This document shows positions 1 through 9,071 of a stretch of 64,000 nt of DNA, one piece after another (position 1 is the first letter of the stretch; every line of letters begins with the position of its first letter). Both the position numbers and the translations under genes were made by a program. The notes beneath the pieces were generated by a model. That model saw only the letters and a list, made by a program, of their open reading frames with translations, made no database searches and was not told the origin of the DNA. The stretch covers positions 1 through 64,000 of IMG/VR virus record IMGVR_UViG_3300048691_000203; one strand, written 5' to 3'. The stretch comes from a virus.

Positions 1-285
1 AGTAATATCTGATGTAATTTGCGGTCAGATACGAGAATAAATTCAATTTATTCCGAATTGCAAATCGGCATGCTGTCACCCGCGTGTACGTTAGGGGGGA
101 TTATAAAACCTTTCTATTCCTTATTTCTCCTAATTGAATAACAAATAAATTTGAAAAGAAGTCACCGTAGTGAAACGAAGGTGCCTCCAAGTGCAACCGG
201 GTACCGGTGTAACGTCAAGGAGGTAATAGGTGAACGCGCAGTGGATGTATTGAGATAAATAGAGTAAATCTAGGACTACACCAAA
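1..285. other. Non-coding leader upstream of gp25-like gene
   Basis: No convincing gene is seen here. The stretch holds a small inverted repeat (GAATAAA at 35-41, TTTATTC at 47-53), a purine-rich AAGGAGGT-like tract near 217-224 and a late-promoter-like octamer at 254-261. The 13-base string at 167-179 recurs inverted at 687-699, so the two copies flank the first gene. A gene reaching in from the left would have to be on the minus strand with only a TTG start near position 50; that was not accepted. Confidence 0.5.
254..261 (+). promoter_or_regulatory. Late promoter-like octamer GATAAATA
   Basis: The octamer differs at one base from the T4 late consensus TATAAATA. It lies about 25 bases before the TTG start of the gp25-like gene. 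Confidence 0.5.
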
Positions 286-657
286 TTGCGTACTTTATAC
301 CGCGGGTTCTCGCTACACGAATTCCGCCAAAATCACACAACTAAGTTGGTAAATTTAGACTTAGTCAAAATGAATTTATTGACGCACATATACACAAGTA
401 AGGGCGAAAGACTTATGATGTCAAAATTCGGAACAAGAATACCAGGTTTATTGTTTGAACAAATGACTCGTGAAGTAGTAGATGTAATCCGAGAGGACTT
501 GACGTATGTATGCAACTACGACCCCCGTGTGCACTTAAAGAAAATCAATATTACACCTAACTGGGATGCGCACTCCATACTTGCAGAATTATCGCTCTAC
601 TACGTAGAGCTGGACATGACTGATGTCCTCGAGCTCAACTTGGAATTCAACAAGTAA
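286..657 (+). CDS. 25: Baseplate wedge protein, gp25-like
   Basis: The 123-aa protein fits the gp25/lysozyme-like baseplate wedge family (T4 gp25 is 132 aa). Members join the central hub to the wedge and help trigger sheath contraction. The family's core E-P-R motif appears here as D-P-R near residues 79-81, within a stretch that reads like the family's central part. The start is TTG at 286; no ATG lies between it and the conserved region at a better position. It opens a rightward baseplate block and is followed by a gp6-like gene, as expected for wedge genes. Short inverted repeats flank it on both sides. Family assignment is fairly sure; the exact start is less so. Confidence 0.8.
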   Translation: MRTLYRGFSLHEFRQNHTTKLVNLDLVKMNLLTHIYTSKGERLMMSKFGTRIPGLLFEQMTREVVDVIREDLTYVCNYDPRVHLKKINITPNWDAHSILAELSLYYVELDMTDVLELNLEFNK

Positions 658-730
658 GACGCACATACTTCCAGTTGCAGAGTTATTTCGTTTCACTACA
701 TAACCAGCAACTTACAGTCCTACCGGCACA

Positions 731-775
731 TTTCTATTAGTTTCACTGCACTTCGTTACGTTAAACTAATAGAAA
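731..775. repeat. Perfect 13-bp inverted repeat
   Basis: TTTCTATTAGTTT at 731-743 pairs perfectly with 763-775 across a 19-base loop. A second stem of 9 bp (794-802 with 820-828) follows. Neither is followed by a T run, so these look like RNA structures or processing sites between the gp25-like and gp6-like genes rather than simple terminators. Confidence 0.6.
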
Positions 776-834
776 TCCACCTTCGGAAGCAATTTTTGGA
801 ATTAGGCTTACTGCTTTTGATTCCAAAACAGAGA

Positions 835-842
835 GATAAATA
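835..842 (+). promoter_or_regulatory. Late promoter-like octamer GATAAATA
   Basis: One base from TATAAATA. It lies 67 bases before the gp6-like start, after two inverted repeats. Confidence 0.55.
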
Positions 843-909
843 GGACTCACGCCGTAAGCACTTGGGTCCAACCTGGGTGTAGATCAAGTTCATACCAACT
901 ACAACTAAT

Positions 910-3900
910 ATGCCTGCTGCCTTAAACACAAACTTTGCTGAACAATGGCAATCAACGTACGATGTGCTCAAGAAGACTATTTCTTATAAACAATTTGACT
1001 TCGACCAGGTAAAGCAGGTATTGATAAGTTATTTGCGAACTTATCACCCAGAGTACTTCAATAATCTCATTGAAACAGATGAGATGTTACCACTAATCGA
1101 GTTATTTGCTTATGTAGGGGAACTATTTGCTTATAGGGTAGATGTAAACACCCAAGAGCACATATTGCAATCTGCTACTCGTAAGTCTTCAGTGCTCCAA
1201 CTAGCGGCGATGATGGGGTATACCCCATCTCGGAGGCAAGCGGCTACTGGATTAGTCAAGATTGATAGCCTAGCAACAACTGAGTCCATCCTAGATCAAC
1301 AGGGTACAGATATTCGGAATAAGGTAACAAAATGGAATGATCCGAGTAATCCAAATTGGCAACTGCAATTTGAACTCATACTGAACAAGATTGTTAACAA
1401 CAGGATTGGTGTGGTATCCGACTCAGATAAATTAAACCTGGACGGAACCATTGTTGAAAAGTATTCGCTCAATACTGCTAACCAGACCAATGGTGTATAT
1501 CGGTATACCATTGGTCTAGATAAAGCCAACTTGGCAATGGAGTTGGTCCCAGTTCAATTAACGACCAACTCCATTTTGGAATATCCGGCGGGTGGCGATC
1601 GGGCAGTTGACATTCTCAAGCTCAATGATGGATTTGGGGTAGCATCTCGAAACACAGGATACTTCTTCCTCACTAAACAGGGCCGCCTGTCCCCAACTAC
1701 GTTGTTTTTTGATGGCGCCGCCGTTAATCATACGGAAGCGATCCGACAAAGTGCTATCAATGATACTGACGTGTGGTTAACTGAGGTCGATGCGATTGGA
1801 AACACCACAACGCACTGGACTCGGGTTGATAATATTGCGTACAACAGTCCCAAAAATGATCGAAATGTGTTCCAGGTCGAAACGCTTGAAAACGACAACA
1901 TACAGTTAGTGTTTGGTGATGGAAACTATTCAAATGTACCAAGTGGCTCCTTTGTGTTGTGGGCCCGTTCTAGTGAATCGCTCAGTGCATCTATTCCAGT
2001 TTCTGCAATCCAAAAACGCACAGTATTGTTTGAATATCAAGACTTGTATGGGAATCGCCAAACGTGTACAATAGTATTCTCACTGACTACTCCGATTGAG
2101 AATCAAGCTGAACCCGAATCTATCCAAAAAATCCAGCAGGCGGTTCCTGGTGTATACTACACTCAAGATCGGATGGTCAATGCCCAGGATCATGAGGGCT
2201 ACCTTCTCCAAGATTCTTCGATTGTTAAAATCAAGGCTGTAAACCGGAGTTTCACAGGACAGTCCAAATATTCTGGTTGGAATGATAGCTCAGAAGTGTA
2301 TGAGAATGTCAAGATTTTTGGTAATGATGGTGTGTTGTACTTCCAACCCACAACTAAGATTCGCGAAGTTCTCAACCCCAACAACAGCATATCTTTACAG
2401 GCTTTTGTGTCTGCGAATGTAGATCCTTTGCTCGCTGCTCCTGATATGTGGTTAGGGGTTGCACAGCGGATTGGGTACACTCCACGTGTCCGCACATTTT
2501 TAAATACTCTCGAACAATCCCAATTAATCAATTCACTAAAACTACTAGCTAGTGGCGGTAGCGTTGGATTCAGGTGGGAAGATGAAACGCTCACGTGGGT
2601 AATTGGACTAAATTTGTATGGGCCCCGTGATTTAACCATAACAACATCCACTAGTGCTCGAGGTTGGGTAATTACCATAAATGCTGCATCGACCGTTTTC
2701 TCGAGTTCGACTACCAAATTTTGGAACTATTCGCTTGGATCTCAGTTGGATTATGACACTCTGTTACCTACAAATGATAGAATCACCATACTTAAAGCAA
2801 ATGTGAATCGATCTCGAACTGGTGTGCTACCATCCGATATCCGATATCGCATTGCAGGCAATATGTTGCCGCTAACATCACTTCCAAATCAAACCACAGT
2901 CGATCTATCTAAGGTGGAGTTGATTGGTTCGGATGCTAATGGAGATGGGTTTCCAGAAGACTTTACAGCTCAGAGCATACTAAATTCTATCTATACTTTT
3001 TCAGTTGAACCCAACGCAGCTAACGTCACACTCACACTTCCTGTGACATACCTCCATGGTCGTGGTGACATATTATCAGTGATCGGCAACAATGCTCTTG
3101 TTGATTGGAATGAGGATTCGGCCACGCTAAACGGCCAGCTATCATCAGCTATTGTGCTGCCTGCAACAACTATCAATACTCTGATTACAATCACTGTAAA
3201 GGATTTCGTATACCTATCTCGCCCAAACATCAATTCTGAATTTACCATCCAGCGCGATACAGACCAAATACGACAAAATTTTATCTACGACACCGCCGGT
3301 GTGTTGTATAAACGCTACCCAGGCCGCCAAAACCTGAACTTTCTCTGGGAACATTATTCTGATTCGTTTAATTTAATTGATCCTGTTCGGACAAATATCA
3401 ATGATTTGTATATCGTAACTAAGCGGTATTATGTGGATACGCTGAACTGGCTTCAATTAGATGCACCCAAGCCGGAAGTGCCGTCATATTTCCAGTTGAA
3501 ATCTGCTTACTCTGAGTACCTAAAGAATTCGATGATGTCTGATGAGGTTATCCTCCGCCCCGGCAAGTTTAAAATATTGTACGGTAAGAATGCCCAACCT
3601 CAAGCTCGAGCTAAAATCCAACTCATTGTACAAAATGCTACGTCATCAGCAGACTCAGTGAAGGCGGATGTGATTGCGCTGATTCGCCAGTACTTTGACA
3701 TCACAAATATTGCTTTTGGAGACCAATTGTTTTTCTCAAGCCTGGCTACATATGTTCAGACCAATTCTAAGTACAATATCCAATCGATGCTGTTGGTTCC
3801 GCTGTATCCAGAATTTCAGTTTGGTGATTTGTATCAGATGCAGAGCTCTCCAGATGAAGTGTTCATCGCTGATGTCACATCCGCCGACATACAATTGGTA

Positions 3901-3933
3901 GACACCCTATCAGCATCTAACCTGAGGCAGTAA
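910..3933 (+). CDS. 6: Baseplate wedge protein, gp6-like
   Basis: This 1007-aa protein fits the gp6 baseplate wedge family (J-like baseplate proteins), which dimerises around the hub to close the baseplate ring. The N-terminal 120 residues carry the recognisable part: a helical segment with repeated FAYVGELFAYR-type sequence and an HPEYFNN motif near residue 56. The C-terminal 200 residues have the long alpha/beta region typical of gp6, with conserved YVDTLNW and LRPGKFKI strings. T4 gp6 is 660 aa, so the middle is enlarged with beta-rich sequence. Its position directly after gp25 supports the call. A late promoter-like octamer lies upstream at 835-842. Confidence 0.8.
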   Translation: MPAALNTNFAEQWQSTYDVLKKTISYKQFDFDQVKQVLISYLRTYHPEYFNNLIETDEMLPLIELFAYVGELFAYRVDVNTQEHILQSATRKSSVLQLAAMMGYTPSRRQAATGLVKIDSLATTESILDQQGTDIRNKVTKWNDPSNPNWQLQFELILNKIVNNRIGVVSDSDKLNLDGTIVEKYSLNTANQTNGVYRYTIGLDKANLAMELVPVQLTTNSILEYPAGGDRAVDILKLNDGFGVASRNTGYFFLTKQGRLSPTTLFFDGAAVNHTEAIRQSAINDTDVWLTEVDAIGNTTTHWTRVDNIAYNSPKNDRNVFQVETLENDNIQLVFGDGNYSNVPSGSFVLWARSSESLSASIPVSAIQKRTVLFEYQDLYGNRQTCTIVFSLTTPIENQAEPESIQKIQQAVPGVYYTQDRMVNAQDHEGYLLQDSSIVKIKAVNRSFTGQSKYSGWNDSSEVYENVKIFGNDGVLYFQPTTKIREVLNPNNSISLQAFVSANVDPLLAAPDMWLGVAQRIGYTPRVRTFLNTLEQSQLINSLKLLASGGSVGFRWEDETLTWVIGLNLYGPRDLTITTSTSARGWVITINAASTVFSSSTTKFWNYSLGSQLDYDTLLPTNDRITILKANVNRSRTGVLPSDIRYRIAGNMLPLTSLPNQTTVDLSKVELIGSDANGDGFPEDFTAQSILNSIYTFSVEPNAANVTLTLPVTYLHGRGDILSVIGNNALVDWNEDSATLNGQLSSAIVLPATTINTLITITVKDFVYLSRPNINSEFTIQRDTDQIRQNFIYDTAGVLYKRYPGRQNLNFLWEHYSDSFNLIDPVRTNINDLYIVTKRYYVDTLNWLQLDAPKPEVPSYFQLKSAYSEYLKNSMMSDEVILRPGKFKILYGKNAQPQARAKIQLIVQNATSSADSVKADVIALIRQYFDITNIAFGDQLFFSSLATYVQTNSKYNIQSMLLVPLYPEFQFGDLYQMQSSPDEVFIADVTSADIQLVDTLSASNLRQ

Positions 3934-3938
3934 CCCAA

Positions 3939-3946
3939 CATAAATA
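3939..3946 (+). promoter_or_regulatory. Late promoter-like octamer CATAAATA
   Basis: One base from TATAAATA, 67 bases upstream of the 1672-aa structural gene and just after the gp6-like stop. Confidence 0.6.
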
Positions 3947-4013
3947 GTAATACTCCACCGTCCCGCCCTGGTATCCCCTAGCGGCACGCCAATCTCTGTA
4001 GGTATTTCCCAGT

Positions 4014-7000
4014 ATGTTTGAAGAATATGGTAGTGACTATAAACGCCCAAATCTAGATCTAGACACGTTACTGCCCGCCGTCAACAGATCAGAAGTATCT
4101 AAGAGTATACTATCTACGCTTTTTCAGCGGTGGCTAACCAAGCCTGAAGTTGTTGGTGTGTCAGGAACAATTGGATTCCCACTATCCAACATCTCAGATG
4201 CAATACTAGAGTCTACCACTGGCAGACAAGCTTATCAACTCTCGCCAGTATATCAAGTTACGTATGGCACAGAAGATACAATCTACAACTGGACCGACAT
4301 TCTTCGTAAGGCATCTCACGTTGGAGTTGACCCAATCCGATACTCCAGTTGGGGTGCTGTTAATCAGTTGAATTTTGCACCCCCAATCAACCTATCCAAA
4401 TTTCTTGATTACTCGGGGTACTACTGGGTCAATCGAGCGAATGTAGTTGAACTACCTGATTATGTCACTATAACAAAAACCTCCACACAAAGTGATCCGT
4501 GGAGTTTACAGAACCATTGGTACACCCGAGCTGAAGTTGAATCTCCGTATGAGCACGGACTTACTACCAACCCATACGAAACGTGGACAGGCATCGCTAA
4601 ACAAGCCGTATATCCCATTATCGAGTTTGAAGATGTTGAGCTGAATCAATGGGTGAAGGTAACCCGAAAATGGAATTTTCGGCCAAATTTAGCGAGTAAG
4701 TGGACTCTGACCACAAGTGAACCGACGGATCAGGATATAGTAGACCCACTATTCACACACTTGTGGCATTTAGTTGAGGAGGCGTATAGTCCGTGTGAAA
4801 ATAAAGTACTGACTGCGACACTACACACACAAATAATCAGCGTTCCTACACTGAGTCTGACGACTCCAGCATATCTGTATGGCCAGCATAGCATTATTGT
4901 TCAAGTTGATGGTCATCGGTTTTATAATTTTATAGAGCGCGAAGAGTCTGGGTCCGCATATTCCACAGTCATTGAATTTACCAAACCAATTTCTGGTACC
5001 ATCACTGTATACGTGGGAGCCCACACATCATCTGACTCACTGAGGTCTTCGGTCGTTACTACAGTGTTGGAAACAGCATCACCATTTACCAGTACTGGTG
5101 GCACTCGGGTTGCTGGAACAATCCCTAAAAATTTAGCCAGATACTTGAATATTGGGCAAGCCAAGCAGGCTCACTCACAACAACCCCAATTCAATCTGTA
5201 TGATGTAGTATCCGATCAGGTAATTGGAGTGGGTACGATTTGGGAATATGTTAGTGATCTGAACAATGCAAAGTCTAGGCAACTCAATAAGCGCATTTGG
5301 TCATCAAACTCCAACGAAGACTTCAAGTTCACCAGTGATTTGGTTGATGATGGTGCGTTACGGACATATCACTCAGGTGGGACTCCGAGTACAATATGGA
5401 GGGGCGAGAGTACATATACTCCCAGATACGTCAATCAAAATCGGCAAGCTGAGGGTGATGTTCTTGGGTTGTTGGTACCGCCAGGCTCAGGAATTTGGGA
5501 ACCGTCTCCACTACTAACCTTCAATCCCCAGCGAGAGACCCGCCAGGAGCTCAGATATAGTGAAGTTGTGCCTCACTTCAGATCAATCTTGGATACTCAG
5601 TCTACTGGCACCACCGACTGGAGTAGTGGAGGAATTATCAAGATTGCACATGGTGGGGAATCTCACTTTGTGTCATCGCTCCTTGCTAAACACATTGCAT
5701 TACCAAACTTAATCAATTTTGCTATTGAGCAATATCACTCCGCATCGAGTTCTTTGGAACAACAGGCGATATCGCCAATGATTGAGCTACTCCTCACAAA
5801 ATCTACTAGTAGATATTCTTTGGCCCGTTCAATTTACCAGGAGATAAAGGCCCAGGCTGTCGCTCGTGGCTCGAATGATTTAATATTCCATGACACTCAA
5901 ACGTATAATCCTAGTACACATGTTGGGTTTCCTAATATAGTACCTTCCCTCCCAATGCTGGGGGTAGTTACAGCGCTTCCACCATCGTTGGTGGTAGATA
6001 GTAAGTTGGGAGTTATCACGCTCCAAACTCACTCAGGGCACATTAGAAATCTTCCATCAAATAAATCACAGGTCATCGCCGTAGTGTCTGCACTTGCAAC
6101 TCAGACAACAACCTCACTAGTCGCACCACCCCCAACCGCCAACGCTCTTTGGTTAGATTCGCTAACTTCGACACTGAAACAATTTGCAGTTGACCACTTT
6201 ACTACTAATTCAGTAGAACCAGCATCATCAACTCTTGGAGCTCTTTGGTATGATGCCCCAACAAACCAGCTTAGATCGAATACGCCGGCCGGATGGGTAG
6301 TGGTATCAAATTTAGTTGGCTGGGTTGAGTTGGATGCTACGGTAATTGTAGCAGAAGTATTGTTGGAATATGAGAAAGATTTATATGCTCGGACTCAAGA
6401 ACTCCAACCCCAACTAGTTGATTGGATATCAATTCCCCAAGCAAACCCTACACTCACCAACCAATTGATATCAAAAGATTACAGCACAGCTGCAAAACAT
6501 CTGAATCGGCATCCAAATCAATCAAACATCCTTACTCGCAGTTATGTACAAACAAAAGCATTCACGTGGTGGTACGGAAATACTTTCCTAGGCGCCATAA
6601 ATGCACCACATCCAGACCTGGTCGGTGTTTGGGGCAATACCACACTCGAAATCTACACCAAACTGTATGGGACAGCGCACCCTCACCTCCAACCATGGTG
6701 CATTCAAGGGTACACTGAAGAACCAAGTTGGTGGGCTCAACACTATCAAGATCACAACAAACTCCGAAGGTGGAATCCCATAATGTGGGATAATATACAT
6801 GCTGGACTCGTGCCTTCGGGTAAGGAGTTACCTAATGTGGGAATATCTACTGGAGGGGCTGGAGAAGTACGTCCATGTGCTCGCACGTCTGTCAATACAT
6901 CAAGTGTGACTACATCGGATAAAATCCAACCTGACGACTTGTTTCCTCCATATTGGATCCCCATTACAGCAACAGACTCCAGCGCTGATGGTGAACAATT

Positions 7001-9032
7001 ACTGGCGAATTTGCTTGCAATTAATTCTACGGTACCTCCAGTGTCAACTGTATACGGCATCAATACAGTAACTGAGTTTACGTGGAAACAATCTATTGAG
7101 TATATCAGATCACTACTCATAAGTGCTCATTCGATTGATCCCTTGAAATTATACACCGAGATAACCCAACCAAACTCAATTTCTGTTAATGGATTGACGA
7201 TTAATCCGGACACCCACAATGTCCACTCCCAGGGGGACTTACTGCAAGGTGATGATCTTCACTTCGACCCATCACTCCTCAGCCTGATTGTACTGTTTAG
7301 TCGATACCACACATTACTCAATGTGAATGACTCCCCATTGATGGCATGGAAGACTTGGACAACTAAGCTAGCGTACCAGACTGGCTCCATTGTCGTACCT
7401 CAAACCCTAAAATTGTATGAAGATTGCTCTCCACTCGAAAACTACAAAATAGTGTTGAAAAAGACTGAGAATGTAAAGACTATCTCATTTTCCAATCTGA
7501 TTGTATCTCTCTCTACCGCAGGATCACCACTCACAATTCCTCAGGGGGACGGCGCAGATTGGAGCTACCGGGTAGACTCCTCAGAGTCGATTGTCGAAAC
7601 CCGCCGTCGATATGGAGTACTGTTGCGTTCGATGACCTGGAAACCACTACTCGGCTGTTTCGAGTTTGTAGGTACATCTCCTTGGTTATCCGGCGAAGCC
7701 ACCAAACTCACACTACCTTCGGGTGATGTGGTTGACGTGTTCATCAGAAACATCGAATCGCCGACCCCAGGAATCTCTAGAGTTGACTTTACAAACTCAA
7801 ACACCTCAGCGCTAACCCAATCTGGTGGGGCTAACTCGTATGGAACCAGTGAATTCTCAGTAGTAGTTAAATCACTCGAATCTACATTCACGGCCGGTGA
7901 TCCCCGCACCCCCAGAACTTGGGAGTACATCACACCAGATATATCAGACATTGTGACATTTGAATTCCCAGTAGTCATTACTGGGGTACAGAATCTAATA
8001 AACTTCATACACTCCTACGTCCGATTCATGGAGGATGATGGGGTTGTATTTGCTCATGGGGAAAATCCAACCCAAGATCCTGATACGCAAGAGTTTGTGG
8101 ATTGGAATCAACAAGTGCGTAGATTGGTAAACACGATCTACAATTCCAATGGACTATCCAACCGCCGGTACGTGCCAGATTCATCGTACACAACTAGGCG
8201 AGTACTCGACTTGCCGTACGTTGAACTGAACCCGTTCAGAGATAGACTCTGGATCAATACTCCAGAAGGTGTGGTGTGTAATGTATATAACACACCATAC
8301 ACAACAGAGCTGCAATCAACTGCGTGTATATTTGATGATATCGGAGATCCAATATCCGAAGATATCGTGCCTCTGCGTACGGACCGTATCACTACACTAT
8401 TCTACGAGAACCGCAAGCGTGTAGGCAATCCGATAGCGAATCAAAATAAATTTCAACACATCGGATCCGGTAAGATTTCACTTGATTACTATGAACACGC
8501 ATTATTGTTTGATCAACAGACAGTCAATGGTTTGATTGTATATGATCGGTTTTTGAATATTCAAAAACCGACTATGCGGTTGGAGTTTCAACGAAGTATC
8601 CAACACTTCTACCGCCCAACTGTTGGTGGATTTGTGGTAACCCCATCAGAAACGCTACCGAACTTTGAGACAACAGCACAGTATCAACGCCATGACTGGA
8701 ACGTCAACAACTCAAATGAACTGATCGAATCTACAGCCGCCGTCAGGAGTGGTATGGGTAAAATGCCGCTACCGTACTTTCAAACAATTCCTGTATCATC
8801 TAAAACTGAATTTCAATTTTGGCAGAAAATGATTCGCCAGAAAGGCACTAAAGCTGTAGGTGATGTATTCACTAAACACAAGGTGTATGATCAAAATGAG
8901 GTTGATGAATATTGGGCATGGAAGTTGGGAACATTTGGAGCAGTTGCCGAGCGAACTCAAGTGTCGTTTAATATAACTAGTGACGACCTAATTAACGATT
9001 TTTGTAACTTTAGATTCAGCACTGGAACTTGA
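4014..9032 (+). CDS. Very large baseplate/tail structural protein (gp7 position)
   Basis: This 1672-aa protein follows the gp6-like gene, the place of gp7 in T4 (1032 aa), so a role as a large peripheral wedge protein is inferred mainly from position. Near residues 70-170 there is Trp/Tyr-rich sequence including DYSGYYWV. Around residues 710-770 are two copies of the LWyD..T..L module that recurs in other virion proteins of this window. The C-terminal 60 residues contain FWQKMIRQKGT, a string seen in large phage tail proteins. The rest is beta-rich, with few Cys and much Ser and Thr. No enzymatic motif was seen. It is clearly virion-associated by size and context; equivalence to gp7 is uncertain. 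Confidence 0.6.
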   Translation: MFEEYGSDYKRPNLDLDTLLPAVNRSEVSKSILSTLFQRWLTKPEVVGVSGTIGFPLSNISDAILESTTGRQAYQLSPVYQVTYGTEDTIYNWTDILRKASHVGVDPIRYSSWGAVNQLNFAPPINLSKFLDYSGYYWVNRANVVELPDYVTITKTSTQSDPWSLQNHWYTRAEVESPYEHGLTTNPYETWTGIAKQAVYPIIEFEDVELNQWVKVTRKWNFRPNLASKWTLTTSEPTDQDIVDPLFTHLWHLVEEAYSPCENKVLTATLHTQIISVPTLSLTTPAYLYGQHSIIVQVDGHRFYNFIEREESGSAYSTVIEFTKPISGTITVYVGAHTSSDSLRSSVVTTVLETASPFTSTGGTRVAGTIPKNLARYLNIGQAKQAHSQQPQFNLYDVVSDQVIGVGTIWEYVSDLNNAKSRQLNKRIWSSNSNEDFKFTSDLVDDGALRTYHSGGTPSTIWRGESTYTPRYVNQNRQAEGDVLGLLVPPGSGIWEPSPLLTFNPQRETRQELRYSEVVPHFRSILDTQSTGTTDWSSGGIIKIAHGGESHFVSSLLAKHIALPNLINFAIEQYHSASSSLEQQAISPMIELLLTKSTSRYSLARSIYQEIKAQAVARGSNDLIFHDTQTYNPSTHVGFPNIVPSLPMLGVVTALPPSLVVDSKLGVITLQTHSGHIRNLPSNKSQVIAVVSALATQTTTSLVAPPPTANALWLDSLTSTLKQFAVDHFTTNSVEPASSTLGALWYDAPTNQLRSNTPAGWVVVSNLVGWVELDATVIVAEVLLEYEKDLYARTQELQPQLVDWISIPQANPTLTNQLISKDYSTAAKHLNRHPNQSNILTRSYVQTKAFTWWYGNTFLGAINAPHPDLVGVWGNTTLEIYTKLYGTAHPHLQPWCIQGYTEEPSWWAQHYQDHNKLRRWNPIMWDNIHAGLVPSGKELPNVGISTGGAGEVRPCARTSVNTSSVTTSDKIQPDDLFPPYWIPITATDSSADGEQLLANLLAINSTVPPVSTVYGINTVTEFTWKQSIEYIRSLLISAHSIDPLKLYTEITQPNSISVNGLTINPDTHNVHSQGDLLQGDDLHFDPSLLSLIVLFSRYHTLLNVNDSPLMAWKTWTTKLAYQTGSIVVPQTLKLYEDCSPLENYKIVLKKTENVKTISFSNLIVSLSTAGSPLTIPQGDGADWSYRVDSSESIVETRRRYGVLLRSMTWKPLLGCFEFVGTSPWLSGEATKLTLPSGDVVDVFIRNIESPTPGISRVDFTNSNTSALTQSGGANSYGTSEFSVVVKSLESTFTAGDPRTPRTWEYITPDISDIVTFEFPVVITGVQNLINFIHSYVRFMEDDGVVFAHGENPTQDPDTQEFVDWNQQVRRLVNTIYNSNGLSNRRYVPDSSYTTRRVLDLPYVELNPFRDRLWINTPEGVVCNVYNTPYTTELQSTACIFDDIGDPISEDIVPLRTDRITTLFYENRKRVGNPIANQNKFQHIGSGKISLDYYEHALLFDQQTVNGLIVYDRFLNIQKPTMRLEFQRSIQHFYRPTVGGFVVTPSETLPNFETTAQYQRHDWNVNNSNELIESTAAVRSGMGKMPLPYFQTIPVSSKTEFQFWQKMIRQKGTKAVGDVFTKHKVYDQNEVDEYWAWKLGTFGAVAERTQVSFNITSDDLINDFCNFRFSTGT

Positions 9033-9071
9033 ATGATTAAATACACATTCTATATGAGTTAGCTAATACAC

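Noticed and set aside
1-53. Possible leftward gene starting MNLFSYL from a TTG near position 50, resembling the capsid tag
   Set aside because: It has only a TTG start, about 16 visible residues and no late octamer upstream on the minus strand. Too little to support.
2199-2717. Open 172-aa leftward frame within the gp6-like gene
   Set aside because: It is a shadow of the forward gene, with no start signal and no protein-like pattern.
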